Positions 1 to 8,584 of a DNA stretch of 64,000 nt are shown here, one piece after another. The DNA lies in the NCBI GenBank assembly GCA_030141605.1, contig JAQGDQ010000216.1, positions 126,001 through 190,000 of the forward strand, written 5' to 3'. The notes under the pieces were generated by a model. That model was not told the origin of the DNA. It made no database searches and worked only from the letters and a program-made list of their open reading frames with translations. The DNA comes from Tubiluchus corallicola (Eukaryota > Priapulida > Priapulimorpha > Priapulimorphida > Tubiluchidae). A program made the position numbers and the translations under genes. How positions within the stretch are numbered: the first letter of the stretch is position 1; every line of letters begins with the position of its first letter.

Positions 1-196
1 AATCTTGATATTGAAGCCTTTAGGGAACATAATAAGAAAGTCTATTCAAATTTGATTAAATCTGGGTTTATTATTCCAAGCTTTAAAAATGAACTAGATT
101 TAATTAGACTGAATCATAAAAATGAAGCGTTCAATTCTCGTGATTATATGCTAATTATTTTCCCTACAAAAGATTGCAATCTTAGATGTTGGTATT
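1..196 (+). pseudogene. Radical SAM/SPASM peptide maturase, N-terminal fragment cut by an IS
   Basis: The frame is open from base 1, and its 5' end lies outside the window. It encodes about 65 residues ending in a radical SAM core start: a FPT-type strand, then Cys-Asn-Leu-Arg-Cys-Trp-Tyr. This fits the CxxxCxxC [4Fe-4S] motif of SPASM-type peptide maturases, which modify ribosomally made peptides. The IS begins at 197, after the first base (T) of what should be the third Cys codon, and a stop at 199-201 inside the IS ends the frame. The rest of the gene is not seen past the IS. The family call rests on the cluster motif and its preceding strand only. The product cannot bind the cluster and is surely inactive. 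Confidence 0.7.
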
Positions 197-228
197 TGTA
201 AATCTTCAGCTTAATTCGGACAAATTGG
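197..228 (+). repeat. IS left terminal inverted repeat
   Basis: This end begins TGTAAATCTTCA and contains GGACAAATTGG. It pairs with the reverse complement of 1725-1757, which begins TGTGTTTAACTTCA and contains GGACAAATTGA. The match continues more loosely inward to a TTAAGAGA block in each end. Confidence 0.75.
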
Positions 229-263
229 TTTAAAAATTAAGAGAGACATTTCTTAAATTATAA

Positions 264-632
264 CCAATAAAAACGAATAAGATTAAGGCAAAAAAACAGA
301 CTACCGAACAAAAGGTAAAAGAGATTAAGAGACACCCGAGGAAGAAGTAATCAGCTGAAGAAAAAATCAGGATTTTACTAGAGGGCATGCGTGGCGAATA
401 TAGCATTGCCGAGTTATGCCGAAAAGAAGGCATCAACGCGAACCTTTATTACAAGTGGAGTAAAGATTTTATGGAAGCTGGCAAAAAACGTCTTGCAGGT
501 GACATTAAACGGGAAGCTACATCGGGCGAAGTAAACGGTTTAAAGAACGAGAACCACGACCTAAAGCAGCTTGTAGCAGAGCTGAATTTGGAAGTACGCA
601 TGCTTAAAAAAAGCTTAACTGGAACCGAGTAA
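264..632 (+). pseudogene. IS3-family orfA, broken by an in-frame stop
   Basis: The frame encodes an HTH protein: a lysine-rich leader, a SAEEKIRILLEG segment typical of IS3 OrfA, then a helix-turn-helix around IAELCRKEGI and a C-terminal coiled coil. A TAA at 348-350 lies inside the conserved leader, just before SAEEKIRI, where related proteins usually carry an aromatic residue. No ATG precedes it in frame. An ATG at 387 could still give an 81-residue truncated protein without the N-terminus. This is a nonsense-mutated transposase subunit. Confidence 0.8.
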
Positions 633-643
633 CTTATAAATAT

Positions 644-1623
644 ATGAGACGAAGCGCCAGTGAAAAGATGGAAATTATCCGTATTGTTCAAGATTCGGAA
701 TTCGGAGTTAAGCGCACACTTGAAGAGCTTGACATCAGCCGAAGTACCTTTTACGAGTGGTACAAACGCTTCCTTGAGGGATGATATGATGCACTCAAGT
801 CCAAGCCGGTAAAACGCAAAAAGTTTTGGGACAAGATATCCAACAAAGAACGAGAACTGGTTTTAGACACCGCTTTGTAACGTACAGACTTATCGCCTAG
901 GGAACTAGCCCACCACATCACCGACCATCAAAAGTGGTTTATCAGCGAAACCAGCGTATATCGGATTCTCAAAGAGCAAGTGCTAATCACATCTCCTGCG
1001 TGGCTTTTAATGGCTGCATCCGATGAGTTTAAAGATAAGACCACGCGTGTGCACCAGCAATGGCAAACCGATTTCACCTACTTTAAAATCATTGGATGGG
1101 GCTGGTATTATTTGGCTACCGTAATGGAGATTATTCAAGTTATATCGTCACCTGGGAGCTTTGCCAAAGCATTGAGTCGGCCGATGCCAAGCATGTTATT
1201 CAAAAGGCTTTACATACGGCCAAAATACCTGCAGGCGATTGTCCCAGGTTACTCTCCGATAATGGAGCGTGCTACATATCAAACGAGTTTCAAAGCTTTT
1301 TAAAAGACACCAAAATGGGACATTTACGTGTAGCCCCATACCACCCTCAAACACAAGGGAAAATTGAGCGTTACCACCGCACCATGAAAAATCAGGTAAA
1401 GTTGGATAACTACTACTTTCCTGATGAACTAATGACGGTTCTACAGGAGTTTGTATATAATTACAACAACCACCGGTATCATGAATCACTCAAGAATGTT
1501 ACACCTGCCGACGTGTATTTTGGAAGGCAAAAACAGTTACTGGGCAATCGTGAAAACATTAAAATAAAAACGCTAAATGAAAGAAGAAAAAGGAATCAGA
1601 AAATCGCAGTGTATCACTTTTGA
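644..1623 (+). pseudogene. IS3-family orfB transposase, several lesions
   Basis: OrfB carries an rve integrase core. The DDE residues can be placed: Asp in QTDFTYF (near 1070), Asp in LSDNG (near 1256) and Glu in the PQTQGKIERYH segment (near 1362). The frame beginning at ATG 644 is interrupted by TGA at 782-784 and TAA at 878-880, and it shifts frame near 1125-1135. The catalytic half continues in another frame to 1623. With three lesions no active transposase can be made. The decay shows the insertion is old. Confidence 0.85.
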
Positions 1624-1724
1624 TTTATTGAAAACTCTGCGAGTTTCGAACAAGTCAACAGTGAATTATCATCACCATAAAAAAGAGAATTTGAATTATA
1701 AAACTATCTCTTAACTTTAAGCAT

Positions 1725-1757
1725 CAATTTGTCCAATAAGTTTTGAAGTTAAACACA
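1725..1757 (-). repeat. IS right terminal inverted repeat
   Basis: This is the right end of the IS3-family element. Read on the minus strand it starts TGTGTTTAACTTCA and matches the left end from base 197. It ends directly against the DUF4249 remnant. Confidence 0.72.
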
Positions 1758-2246
1758 GGTTGGAGGTTGTAGTTGATGAGGTGATGTATATAGCAGAGTC
1801 TTTTTTACATTCACCAGTTGAGATTGACACTTTAGAGTTTGAGTATGATAGTGGGGGGTTATTATTTGAAGAGGGATTTATTATGTATTGCGTGTTTCAT
1901 GATCCTCCTGGAGAAGGGAATAGCTACAGGATTGTTGTCTCTGTTAATGGTAATACGCATTGATGGGCCGGAAGATATATTTGTTTTTAATGATAGGCTT
2001 ATAGATGGCAATAAGGTTAGGATGCCATTTTATTCAAACAGGTTACAGCTTGACGATAAAATTAAGCTTGAGTTACGCTCGCTAGATGAGCCAACTTTTA
2101 AGTTTTATCAAACTCTGGAGAGAGCACTGAATGTGGGCGGGATTGAGCTTGCGCCTACTAATCCTATAGGTAATTTTACAAATGGTGCTTTAGGTCATTT
2201 TGGCGCATGGAGCTTTAGCCGCAGAGAAGCAACGGTTAAGGAGTAG
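1758..2246 (+). pseudogene. DUF4249 protein, 5'-truncated and frameshifted
   Basis: DUF4249 proteins are Bacteroidota envelope lipoproteins often found with TonB-dependent receptors. The C-terminal signature is clear: an NPIGNFTNGALGHFGAW-type ending, preceded by an FKFYQTL segment. The N-terminal part (FHDPPGEGNSYRI) lies in the frame read from 1760 and runs to a stop at 1961-1963. The C-terminal part lies in the next frame, so one base was lost or gained near 1940-1960. The start, signal peptide and first half are missing, apparently removed at the IS boundary. The neighbouring receptor is not seen. Confidence 0.72.
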
Positions 2247-2289
2247 TAGAAAGAGATATTAATTAAATAGCTTCCTAGTTATAATTAGA

Positions 2290-2934
2290 ATGAGAAAGAG
2301 AGAGCGATTTGAAAAGGTAATAGCGTGGTTTCAGAAAAACATGATAGTTGCTGAAACTGAATTAGAGTATGGGAATCCGTATGAGTTGTTGGTTGCTGTT
2401 ATATTGTCGGCACAATGTACAGACAAAAGAGTGAATATGGTCACACCCGATCTTTTTAAGAGGTTTCCAGTTCCTCAAAAGATGGCAGAGGCAGAGCCTG
2501 CAGAGGTGTTTGAGTATGTGAGATCATGCTCTTATCCTAATAATAAGTCCAGGCATCTTGTTGATATGTCAAGGAAGCTGGTAAATGAGTTTGGAGGAGT
2601 TGTTCCTGATATGGTAGAGGAGTTGATGAGTCTACCAGGGGTGGGTAGAAAAACGGCAAATGTGATTGCTGCTGTAGCTTATGGCAAACCAGCTATTGCC
2701 GTTGATACTCATGTATTTAGAGTAGCGGCTAGATTGGGGTTGAGTACTAACTCTAAGACTCCACTTGAGACAGAGAAGCAACTGGTTCGCTATATTCCGG
2801 AAGAGTTGTTATCAACAGCTCACCACTGGCTTATTTTGCACGGCAGGTATGTGTGTTTAGCGCGTAAGCCGAAATGTGAAGAGTGTGGATTATTACCTTA
2901 CTGCAAGTACTACCAAACAAACAAAAACAGCTAG
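2290..2934 (+). CDS. nth: Endonuclease III (DNA glycosylase/AP lyase)
   Basis: This enzyme removes oxidised pyrimidines and nicks abasic sites in base excision repair. It has 214 residues, the normal family length. The helix-hairpin-helix LPGVGRKTANV holds the catalytic Lys121, and Asp139 sits in AVDTHV. The C-terminal [4Fe-4S] loop has Cys189, 196, 199 and 205 with C-x6-C-x2-C-x5-C spacing. The ATG at 2290 follows an AT-rich leader 44 bases after the DUF4249 remnant. It stands alone, and a repeat copy lies just downstream. Every key residue is present. Confidence 0.95.
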   Translation: MRKRERFEKVIAWFQKNMIVAETELEYGNPYELLVAVILSAQCTDKRVNMVTPDLFKRFPVPQKMAEAEPAEVFEYVRSCSYPNNKSRHLVDMSRKLVNEFGGVVPDMVEELMSLPGVGRKTANVIAAVAYGKPAIAVDTHVFRVAARLGLSTNSKTPLETEKQLVRYIPEELLSTAHHWLILHGRYVCLARKPKCEECGLLPYCKYYQTNKNS

Positions 2935-2978
2935 TCATTTTTATGAACGCAAAGCTAAAAGGCGTAAAAAGCAGGGTT

Positions 2979-3103
2979 ATTCCTTTATAGCATAAAAGGT
3001 TTTGGTTCAGATTGAGGACTTTAGTGAAGATTCACTCCTTGTTCGGTACAAGTGAGGATTTTGACGAAAATATCAATGAAAAGACAAGCTTTGCAAGGCT
3101 TCA
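2979..3103 (-). repeat. Dispersed repeat copy R1 (reverse orientation)
   Basis: A member of the ~130-bp intergenic family. The right part, with GAGGATTTTGACGAAAATAT and a terminal GCTTTGCAAGGCTTC, matches the consensus well. The left end is degraded. The middle carries a TTCACTCCTT...GTACAA block, shared only with the copy at 17810, in place of the usual CTGCGG core, so the two form a subtype. It lies between nth and the glycogen operon 3' end. Confidence 0.7.
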
Positions 3104-3127
3104 AGGGACATGGTTGTGTCCCTCAGC

Positions 3128-5746
3128 CTACTCTATCCACCTCATATACTTGAAGTCCTGACGGTGCAGGAGCAGTTTATTTTTGGGGAAGATACGCATT
3201 GAGTATTTATATGTACCGGGTTGTTTTAACTTAAGGTCAACGGTGTAGTGCACCAGTCCGCTTTTTGCTTTCTCGCAGTTAAACTCCTTGTGCTGTACAA
3301 GTTTCGGGTTCCCGCTGTCGGTAGCAACCAGTATTTCTACTCCTATTTCATGTGGCGATAGTTCTTTTAAGTCGAGTGCAACACGTGCTACATAAGACTG
3401 CCCCATTTTATAGGTAACATTGGCTACTCCATCAGTTGGTTGGACACTTACTACCTCTATTTGCTCCCATAATTTGGCAATATGCTCTTTCCATGCGGAA
3501 AGTTCACGAGCGGCTTTAAAATTGTCTGTTTTAAGCTTGGCAGAGTGCTCCGCCATAGGCGTGTAAAATTTTTCGAAATAATCTTTTAGCATTCGCTTTG
3601 TAGTAAAGTTAGGGGCCACTTTTGCAAAGTTATTTTTTATAAGACCTACCCAACCAGAAGGTGCATCTTTCTTTTTCTTTGAATAGTATTTAGGAAGAGC
3701 ATCGTTTTCAAGTATATTATATATTGTTTCTGCATCAAATTCATTCTGAAGATTCTGTTCGCTAAAAGATTCTTTTGGCGTAAGCCCCCATCCTGCACCT
3801 TCTTGATAACCCTCTTCCCACCAACCATCTCGAATAGAGAGGTTTAATGTCCCGTTCATAACCCCTTTCTCTCCTGATGTACCTGATGCCTCAAGCGGAC
3901 GTGTAGGGGTATTAAGCCATATATCGCATCCTTGTATCAGCATTTTAGCAAGCTCCATATCATAATTCTGTATGAAAAGTATTTTGCCGAGAAATTCAGG
4001 TTTTTTCGAAGTTTCTATAATATATTTTATGAGTTTCTGTCCCTCTTTGTCTGCTGGGTGTGCTTTCCCTGCAAAAATAAACTGTATTGGACGCTCAGGA
4101 TTGTTGACGATACTGGCTAGCCTTTTGAGGTCATGAAAAAGAAGGGTAGCTCGCTTGTATGTTGCAAATCTACGTGCAAACCCTACTGTCAGGGCTTTGG
4201 GGTTTAGTTTTGATAGGGCTTTGGAAATAAACTTAGGGTGTTCATTACGTTGTATCTGGCTACTGGAAAAATGCTCCTTTATATATTTGATCATTCGCAC
4301 TTTCAGTGCTGCTTTTATTTTCCATATTTCTGTGTCAGGTACTTTATATATGTTTTCCCAGGCATGATTGTAGTCACCCTTGTTATACTGGTGAATGCTA
4401 CTAGGCAGGTCATTGGTATGAAGGTATTTTTTGTGAAGATTTTTCCACTCTTTTGCTGCCCATGTGGAGAAGTGCACACCGTTTGTAACATATCCGATAT
4501 TGTTAAGCTCTTCCGGCAAGAATCCTTTATAAAGTGCGGATAATAATCGTCTGCTAACATCTCCATGCAATCTGCTGACACCGTTAATTTTTTGAGAAAG
4601 GTTAGAAGCAAGGTAGCTCATATTAAAGTGATCTTCGTGCTTTGATGCCTTGCCAAGCATCATAAACTCATCTTTGCTTATGCTTATTTTCTCATTAAAA
4701 TTGCCCATATACTGCAAAAAAAGATCATCGTGGAATAAGTCATGTCCTGCCGGTACAGGTGTGTGTGTGGTAAAAAGGGTTGTGCTACGCACCACCTCTT
4801 TTGCTTCGGCAAACGTTAAGTTCTCTTCCTCATGTAGGTACTTGATACGTTCTAGCCCTATGAATGCTGCATGCCCTTCATTGCAGTGATATATATCAGT
4901 TTTTACCCCCAGTTTTTTGAGAGCACGTATTCCTCCCAACCCCAGTATCATTTCTTGTTTAATACGATTTTCATTATCTCCGCCATACAGATGATGAGTG
5001 ATAGAACGATCCTGTTTTTGATTTGCATCATGGTCAGTGTCAAGTAGATATAGCTTAATGCTACCTACGTACACCTTCCAAAGGTTCACAACAACAACTC
5101 TATTATTCATTTCAATATTTACAGATAGCCACTGCCCATTTTCGTCTACCACTGGCTGGACAGGTATTTTAGAGAAGTCTTCCGCCTCATACTGCGCAGT
5201 CTGTTCTCCATAGCGTGATACTATCTGTTTGAAATAGCCATAGCGGTATAATAGTCCCATGGCTGTCATATTAACTTTTGAGTCACTGGCCTCTTTCATG
5301 TAGTCTCCGGCAAGTACACCAAGCCCTCCTGAGTATGTTTTCAATATTGAGTGTATACCATACTCCATACTAAAATAAGTAATTGCAGGCCCTTGTAGTC
5401 TCTCTCTCTCTCTCATATACTGATGAAACCGGTCTCGAACCGATATCATCTTCATAATAAAAGCTTCATTCAATTTGAGTTCCTGGAAGCGCTTAAGACT
5501 TGTCCTCTCCAGCAACAAGATAGGGTTGTGTTCACAATCTTCCCAAACGCTAGGCTCTATCTCATTAAATAGTTCACGGGCAGCATCGTCCCATGCCCAC
5601 CACATGTTTTTGGAAATATCTTTAAGAGCGTTTAACTTACCGGGCACATTTGATTCAATTGTGATTTTTTTCCATGCAGGAGTGGTATTGGCCGGATGTT
5701 CTACAGCTACTCCTTGCTTTATAAGCTTCTTTTCTTGTATTTTCAT
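3128..5746 (-). CDS. glgP: Alpha-glucan (glycogen) phosphorylase
   Basis: It releases glucose-1-phosphate from alpha-1,4-glucans using pyridoxal phosphate. The protein has 872 residues and belongs to the shorter bacterial/archaeal phosphorylase group, with an N-terminal DUF3417-like region (NMWWAWDDAARELF near residue 45). The PLP site is EASGTSGEKG with Lys627. FSMEYGIHS and ETYSGGLGVLAGD-like segments are the usual N-terminal glucan motifs. It is the last gene of the minus-strand glycogen operon, 62 bases after the GH57 gene. Function is confident; substrate chain length is not shown. Confidence 0.93.
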   Translation of the reverse strand: MKIQEKKLIKQGVAVEHPANTTPAWKKITIESNVPGKLNALKDISKNMWWAWDDAARELFNEIEPSVWEDCEHNPILLLERTSLKRFQELKLNEAFIMKMISVRDRFHQYMRERERLQGPAITYFSMEYGIHSILKTYSGGLGVLAGDYMKEASDSKVNMTAMGLLYRYGYFKQIVSRYGEQTAQYEAEDFSKIPVQPVVDENGQWLSVNIEMNNRVVVVNLWKVYVGSIKLYLLDTDHDANQKQDRSITHHLYGGDNENRIKQEMILGLGGIRALKKLGVKTDIYHCNEGHAAFIGLERIKYLHEEENLTFAEAKEVVRSTTLFTTHTPVPAGHDLFHDDLFLQYMGNFNEKISISKDEFMMLGKASKHEDHFNMSYLASNLSQKINGVSRLHGDVSRRLLSALYKGFLPEELNNIGYVTNGVHFSTWAAKEWKNLHKKYLHTNDLPSSIHQYNKGDYNHAWENIYKVPDTEIWKIKAALKVRMIKYIKEHFSSSQIQRNEHPKFISKALSKLNPKALTVGFARRFATYKRATLLFHDLKRLASIVNNPERPIQFIFAGKAHPADKEGQKLIKYIIETSKKPEFLGKILFIQNYDMELAKMLIQGCDIWLNTPTRPLEASGTSGEKGVMNGTLNLSIRDGWWEEGYQEGAGWGLTPKESFSEQNLQNEFDAETIYNILENDALPKYYSKKKKDAPSGWVGLIKNNFAKVAPNFTTKRMLKDYFEKFYTPMAEHSAKLKTDNFKAARELSAWKEHIAKLWEQIEVVSVQPTDGVANVTYKMGQSYVARVALDLKELSPHEIGVEILVATDSGNPKLVQHKEFNCEKAKSGLVHYTVDLKLKQPGTYKYSMRIFPKNKLLLHRQDFKYMRWIE

Positions 5747-5808
5747 TTACAGTATTCTGATTTTTCTCTTTTACTCAAGTTATTTTTAAAGGCTACGCCT
5801 GGATTTTA

Positions 5809-7260
5809 TTAATGCTTTAGTGTACTAGTGCTACGTTTTTTGACCACTATTTTTGATCCGCTACGTGCCGATTTTCCACTGGCAACTTTTATTTTATTTG
5901 GTATTTTTTTCATTGATAAGGTGGTGTCGCTCTTTTTTGTTTTACCAGCATCTTTTATATTTCTAAGTTGCACCTTAACTTTTTTTAATTCTTGTTCTGT
6001 CTTCTCTACTTTTTTATCTCTCTGCTCAATTATTGTTTTTAATGTAGCAATTTTGCGATCAGTTTCGTTTTCAGGTGCCAATGCATTTAGGCGAATTTTA
6101 AAATCGCTTAAAATATTCATGTAGTTTATAAAAGCTTCATATGGGTTGGTGAATGAGCTGAATCGTTTATGTTGCTCTCCACCAGAAAAAAACTTGGTGC
6201 ACATATCGTAGAAGTGGCCTGATACCTGAAGGTAATTCCAGTCACTGTTGAGTGTTGGATCAGCACAGCAAGCCATACGTTCTTTTAGTTCATACAATTT
6301 GTTAAAAGCCTCTTCTTGCAGTTCATTTCCAAGCCATGCAGACAAGTCGCGCTCTTCATCAGCCCATGATATAGTATGTGGAACATGTATTGCTGATATT
6401 GGCTGATATTTTTTTATAGCCTCAGAAGGAGTGGTAAAAGATAAATCTTTATTTTTGAGTACCGCAGATGGTAGAGCTGATAGGAAGTTCAATATTCCCG
6501 TATCGGCAGGTTGGTTTTCCCCAAAAGTTTCATAGCCAAGAAACAGGTTGATTATATCTTCATTATTGTCAATATTTAATAACCAGTTCGCAAACTTGTT
6601 GGCTGTTAAAGGGAACTCTGTCCATTTCTTGTTAGAGAATCGAAACGCTATATCATCACTTAGTTTATGATTTCGCATCAACATCTTCAATCTTGGAGTT
6701 TTAGCACTACAGTAGAGATAGTTAGGGCTTTTCCATCCAAGAATATGCTTTGCCCCTTCTGTAATCATACCTTTAAACCCCATCTTATATACTCTGTCTC
6801 CTATATCATCTGAGTATATTAACTCAGTGTTTCTAAGTACTTTAGGGCGGATTCCGAAAAGCTCTTCTACCTTATCACTGTGCTGTTTTACCTGATTTTC
6901 AAACAGCTCGTCATCTATTAGTGAAACAAGCGACTGCGGATATGTTTCGGAAAGAAATTCTACGCATCCTGTTTCTGCCAGCTTTCTGAACGAATCTATT
7001 AGCTCGGGAGCATATTGGGTAAACTGTTCCATTGCAATACCTGATATGGAGTAAGCAACTTTAAATTTCCCTTTGTGTTTCTGTATCTGCTCAAGGATAA
7101 TTTCATTTGCTGGCAAATAGCAGTTGTCTTTTATTTTATGGAATATTGCCTTGTTGGCATAGTTGTCATAATAGTCATGTTCGTTTCCAATGTCGAAGAA
7201 TCGATATTTTCGATAGCGAAATGATTGATGTACTTGAAAATATAGGCAGATAGATTTCAT
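5809..7260 (-). CDS. Glycoside hydrolase family 57 protein, altered acid motif
   Basis: GH57 enzymes cleave or transfer alpha-glucan chains. The nucleophile motif RNTELIY is present with Glu146. The second motif, normally Asp-Tyr-Glu-Thr-Phe-Gly in this amylase-like group, reads Gly242-YETFG (GGC codon at 6535-6537), so the expected acid is missing. The C-terminus (about 405-483) is a Lys-rich coiled coil followed by a basic tail. It sits between glycogen synthase and phosphorylase, 31 bases after the former. It could be a catalytically impaired or regulatory glucan-binding protein. The family call is firm but the activity is doubtful. Confidence 0.85.
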   Translation of the reverse strand: MKSICLYFQVHQSFRYRKYRFFDIGNEHDYYDNYANKAIFHKIKDNCYLPANEIILEQIQKHKGKFKVAYSISGIAMEQFTQYAPELIDSFRKLAETGCVEFLSETYPQSLVSLIDDELFENQVKQHSDKVEELFGIRPKVLRNTELIYSDDIGDRVYKMGFKGMITEGAKHILGWKSPNYLYCSAKTPRLKMLMRNHKLSDDIAFRFSNKKWTEFPLTANKFANWLLNIDNNEDIINLFLGYETFGENQPADTGILNFLSALPSAVLKNKDLSFTTPSEAIKKYQPISAIHVPHTISWADEERDLSAWLGNELQEEAFNKLYELKERMACCADPTLNSDWNYLQVSGHFYDMCTKFFSGGEQHKRFSSFTNPYEAFINYMNILSDFKIRLNALAPENETDRKIATLKTIIEQRDKKVEKTEQELKKVKVQLRNIKDAGKTKKSDTTLSMKKIPNKIKVASGKSARSGSKIVVKKRSTSTLKH

Positions 7261-7291
7261 GATTAATTATTATGTTGTGATTTTACATAAT

Positions 7292-8584
7292 TTATTTTTG
7301 TAATATAGATTTATAGGCGTTTTGGATATGTTCTGCTGCTCGCTTCCACTGAAGGTTCCCAACTTCAGCATGTCCTAACCGCTTAAATACTTTTGATAGG
7401 GCAGGATAGTTTAAAATTGAGTATATAGCATCTGCTATAGCGTTAATATCCCAATAATCAACCTTTATTGAATGTGTTAGTATTTCCGCCACTCCTGATT
7501 GCCTCGATATGATTGTTGGCACGTCCGACTGCATTGCTTCTAGCGGGGAGATGCCAAATGGCTCTGATACAGATGGCATAACATACACATCACTTAGCCT
7601 GAACATTTCGAAGACATCATCTCCTTGTAGAAATCCGGTAAAATGGAACTTATCTGTGATGCGCAGCTGTGCTGTTCGCCGAATCATTTTTTCCATCATA
7701 TCGCCACTTCCTGCCATCACAAAACGTACATTGTCCATTCGCTTTAAAACCTGATATGCAGCTTCAATAAAAAAATCGGGGCCCTTTTGCATGGTAATCC
7801 TTCCCAAAAAAGTTACGATTTTTTCATCAATACCTCTCTTATATTTTGCTGAAGATTTGCGCTTTGCCGGTTCAACAGCATTATATATGGTTACTACTTT
7901 TTTGTGATCTATTCCATATTTCTCAATTACTGTTTGTCTGGTAAGGTTACTAACTGTGATAACTTTGTCAGCAGCTTCCATTCCTTCTCGTTCTATTGCG
8001 TAAACCCCAGGATTAACGTTATCTCCACTACGGTCAAAGTCGGTGGCGTGTACGTGTACGATTAATGGTTTTCCGCTCTCCTTTTTGGCGGCAATCCCTG
8101 CTGGATAGGCCAGCCAATCATGTGCATGTATAATATCGAATGTGTTGTCGCGAGCAATAATTTTTGCAACTAAGGCATAGTTTGCTATTTCTTGAAACAG
8201 CCCTACTCCATACTTACCGGAAAATTGCAACTTCCCCTCCACATCTGTTTCAACAAAGCGTGTTTGGGAAGATTGTTTTTGCTGTGATAGTTTCCAAAAT
8301 TCCTCAGGGCTCATATAGGGCACTATATTGGATTTTGCTTCAAAATACTCCATTGTAGCTTGCTGGTTGTCAAACTTTACCTGTTTGCGTGCAATGGGTA
8401 TATCTCCTGCTCCAATAATCTTATTGACTACGGAGTGATCCTCATCTCCATACGCTTTGGGGACAACGAATAATACTTTTGTATCTCCTAGTTGTGCTAA
8501 TCCTTTTGTCAGTCCATAACTAGCAGTACCTAGACCCCCACTAATATGGGGAGGAAACTCCCATCCAAACATTAATACTTTCAT
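7292..8584 (-). CDS. Glycogen synthase-like glycosyltransferase
   Basis: A GT-B fold transferase of 430 residues that should extend alpha-1,4-glucan from a sugar nucleotide. The N-terminal donor loop is ISGGLGTASYGL (residues 14-25), and the C-terminal E-x7-E motif is EPFGISPLEA. These fit the short glycogen synthases of Bacteroidales rather than the 480-residue GlgA type. Its ATG overlaps the stop of the debranching gene (ATGA), showing translational coupling. No glgC (ADP-glucose synthesis) or GH13 branching enzyme lies in the window, so the donor is unknown. Confidence 0.87.
   Translation of the reverse strand: MKVLMFGWEFPPHISGGLGTASYGLTKGLAQLGDTKVLFVVPKAYGDEDHSVVNKIIGAGDIPIARKQVKFDNQQATMEYFEAKSNIVPYMSPEEFWKLSQQKQSSQTRFVETDVEGKLQFSGKYGVGLFQEIANYALVAKIIARDNTFDIIHAHDWLAYPAGIAAKKESGKPLIVHVHATDFDRSGDNVNPGVYAIEREGMEAADKVITVSNLTRQTVIEKYGIDHKKVVTIYNAVEPAKRKSSAKYKRGIDEKIVTFLGRITMQKGPDFFIEAAYQVLKRMDNVRFVMAGSGDMMEKMIRRTAQLRITDKFHFTGFLQGDDVFEMFRLSDVYVMPSVSEPFGISPLEAMQSDVPTIISRQSGVAEILTHSIKVDYWDINAIADAIYSILNYPALSKVFKRLGHAEVGNLQWKRAAEHIQNAYKSILQK

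Larger units (their letters stand above)
197..1757 (+). mobile_element. Decayed IS3-family insertion sequence
   Basis: A 1561-bp element with orfA (helix-turn-helix) followed by orfB (DDE transposase), the IS3-family layout. Its ends form imperfect inverted repeats that start with TGT and share GGACAAATTG. It is dead: orfA has an in-frame TAA, and orfB has a TGA, a TAA and a frameshift. No matching target duplication is seen (tgttggtatt on the left, ggttggaggt on the right), and the flanks belong to two unrelated broken genes. This points to a deletion or recombination next to the IS after insertion. Confidence 0.88.

Noticed and set aside
1196-1489. Minus-strand frame in the IS
   Set aside because: Antisense of the transposase catalytic region.
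4238-4611. Frames on both strands within glgP
   Set aside because: Shadow frames of a clearly coding gene.
5420-5450. GGTCTCGAACCGATATC, resembling a tRNA T-arm
   Set aside because: Inside glgP, with no cloverleaf around it.
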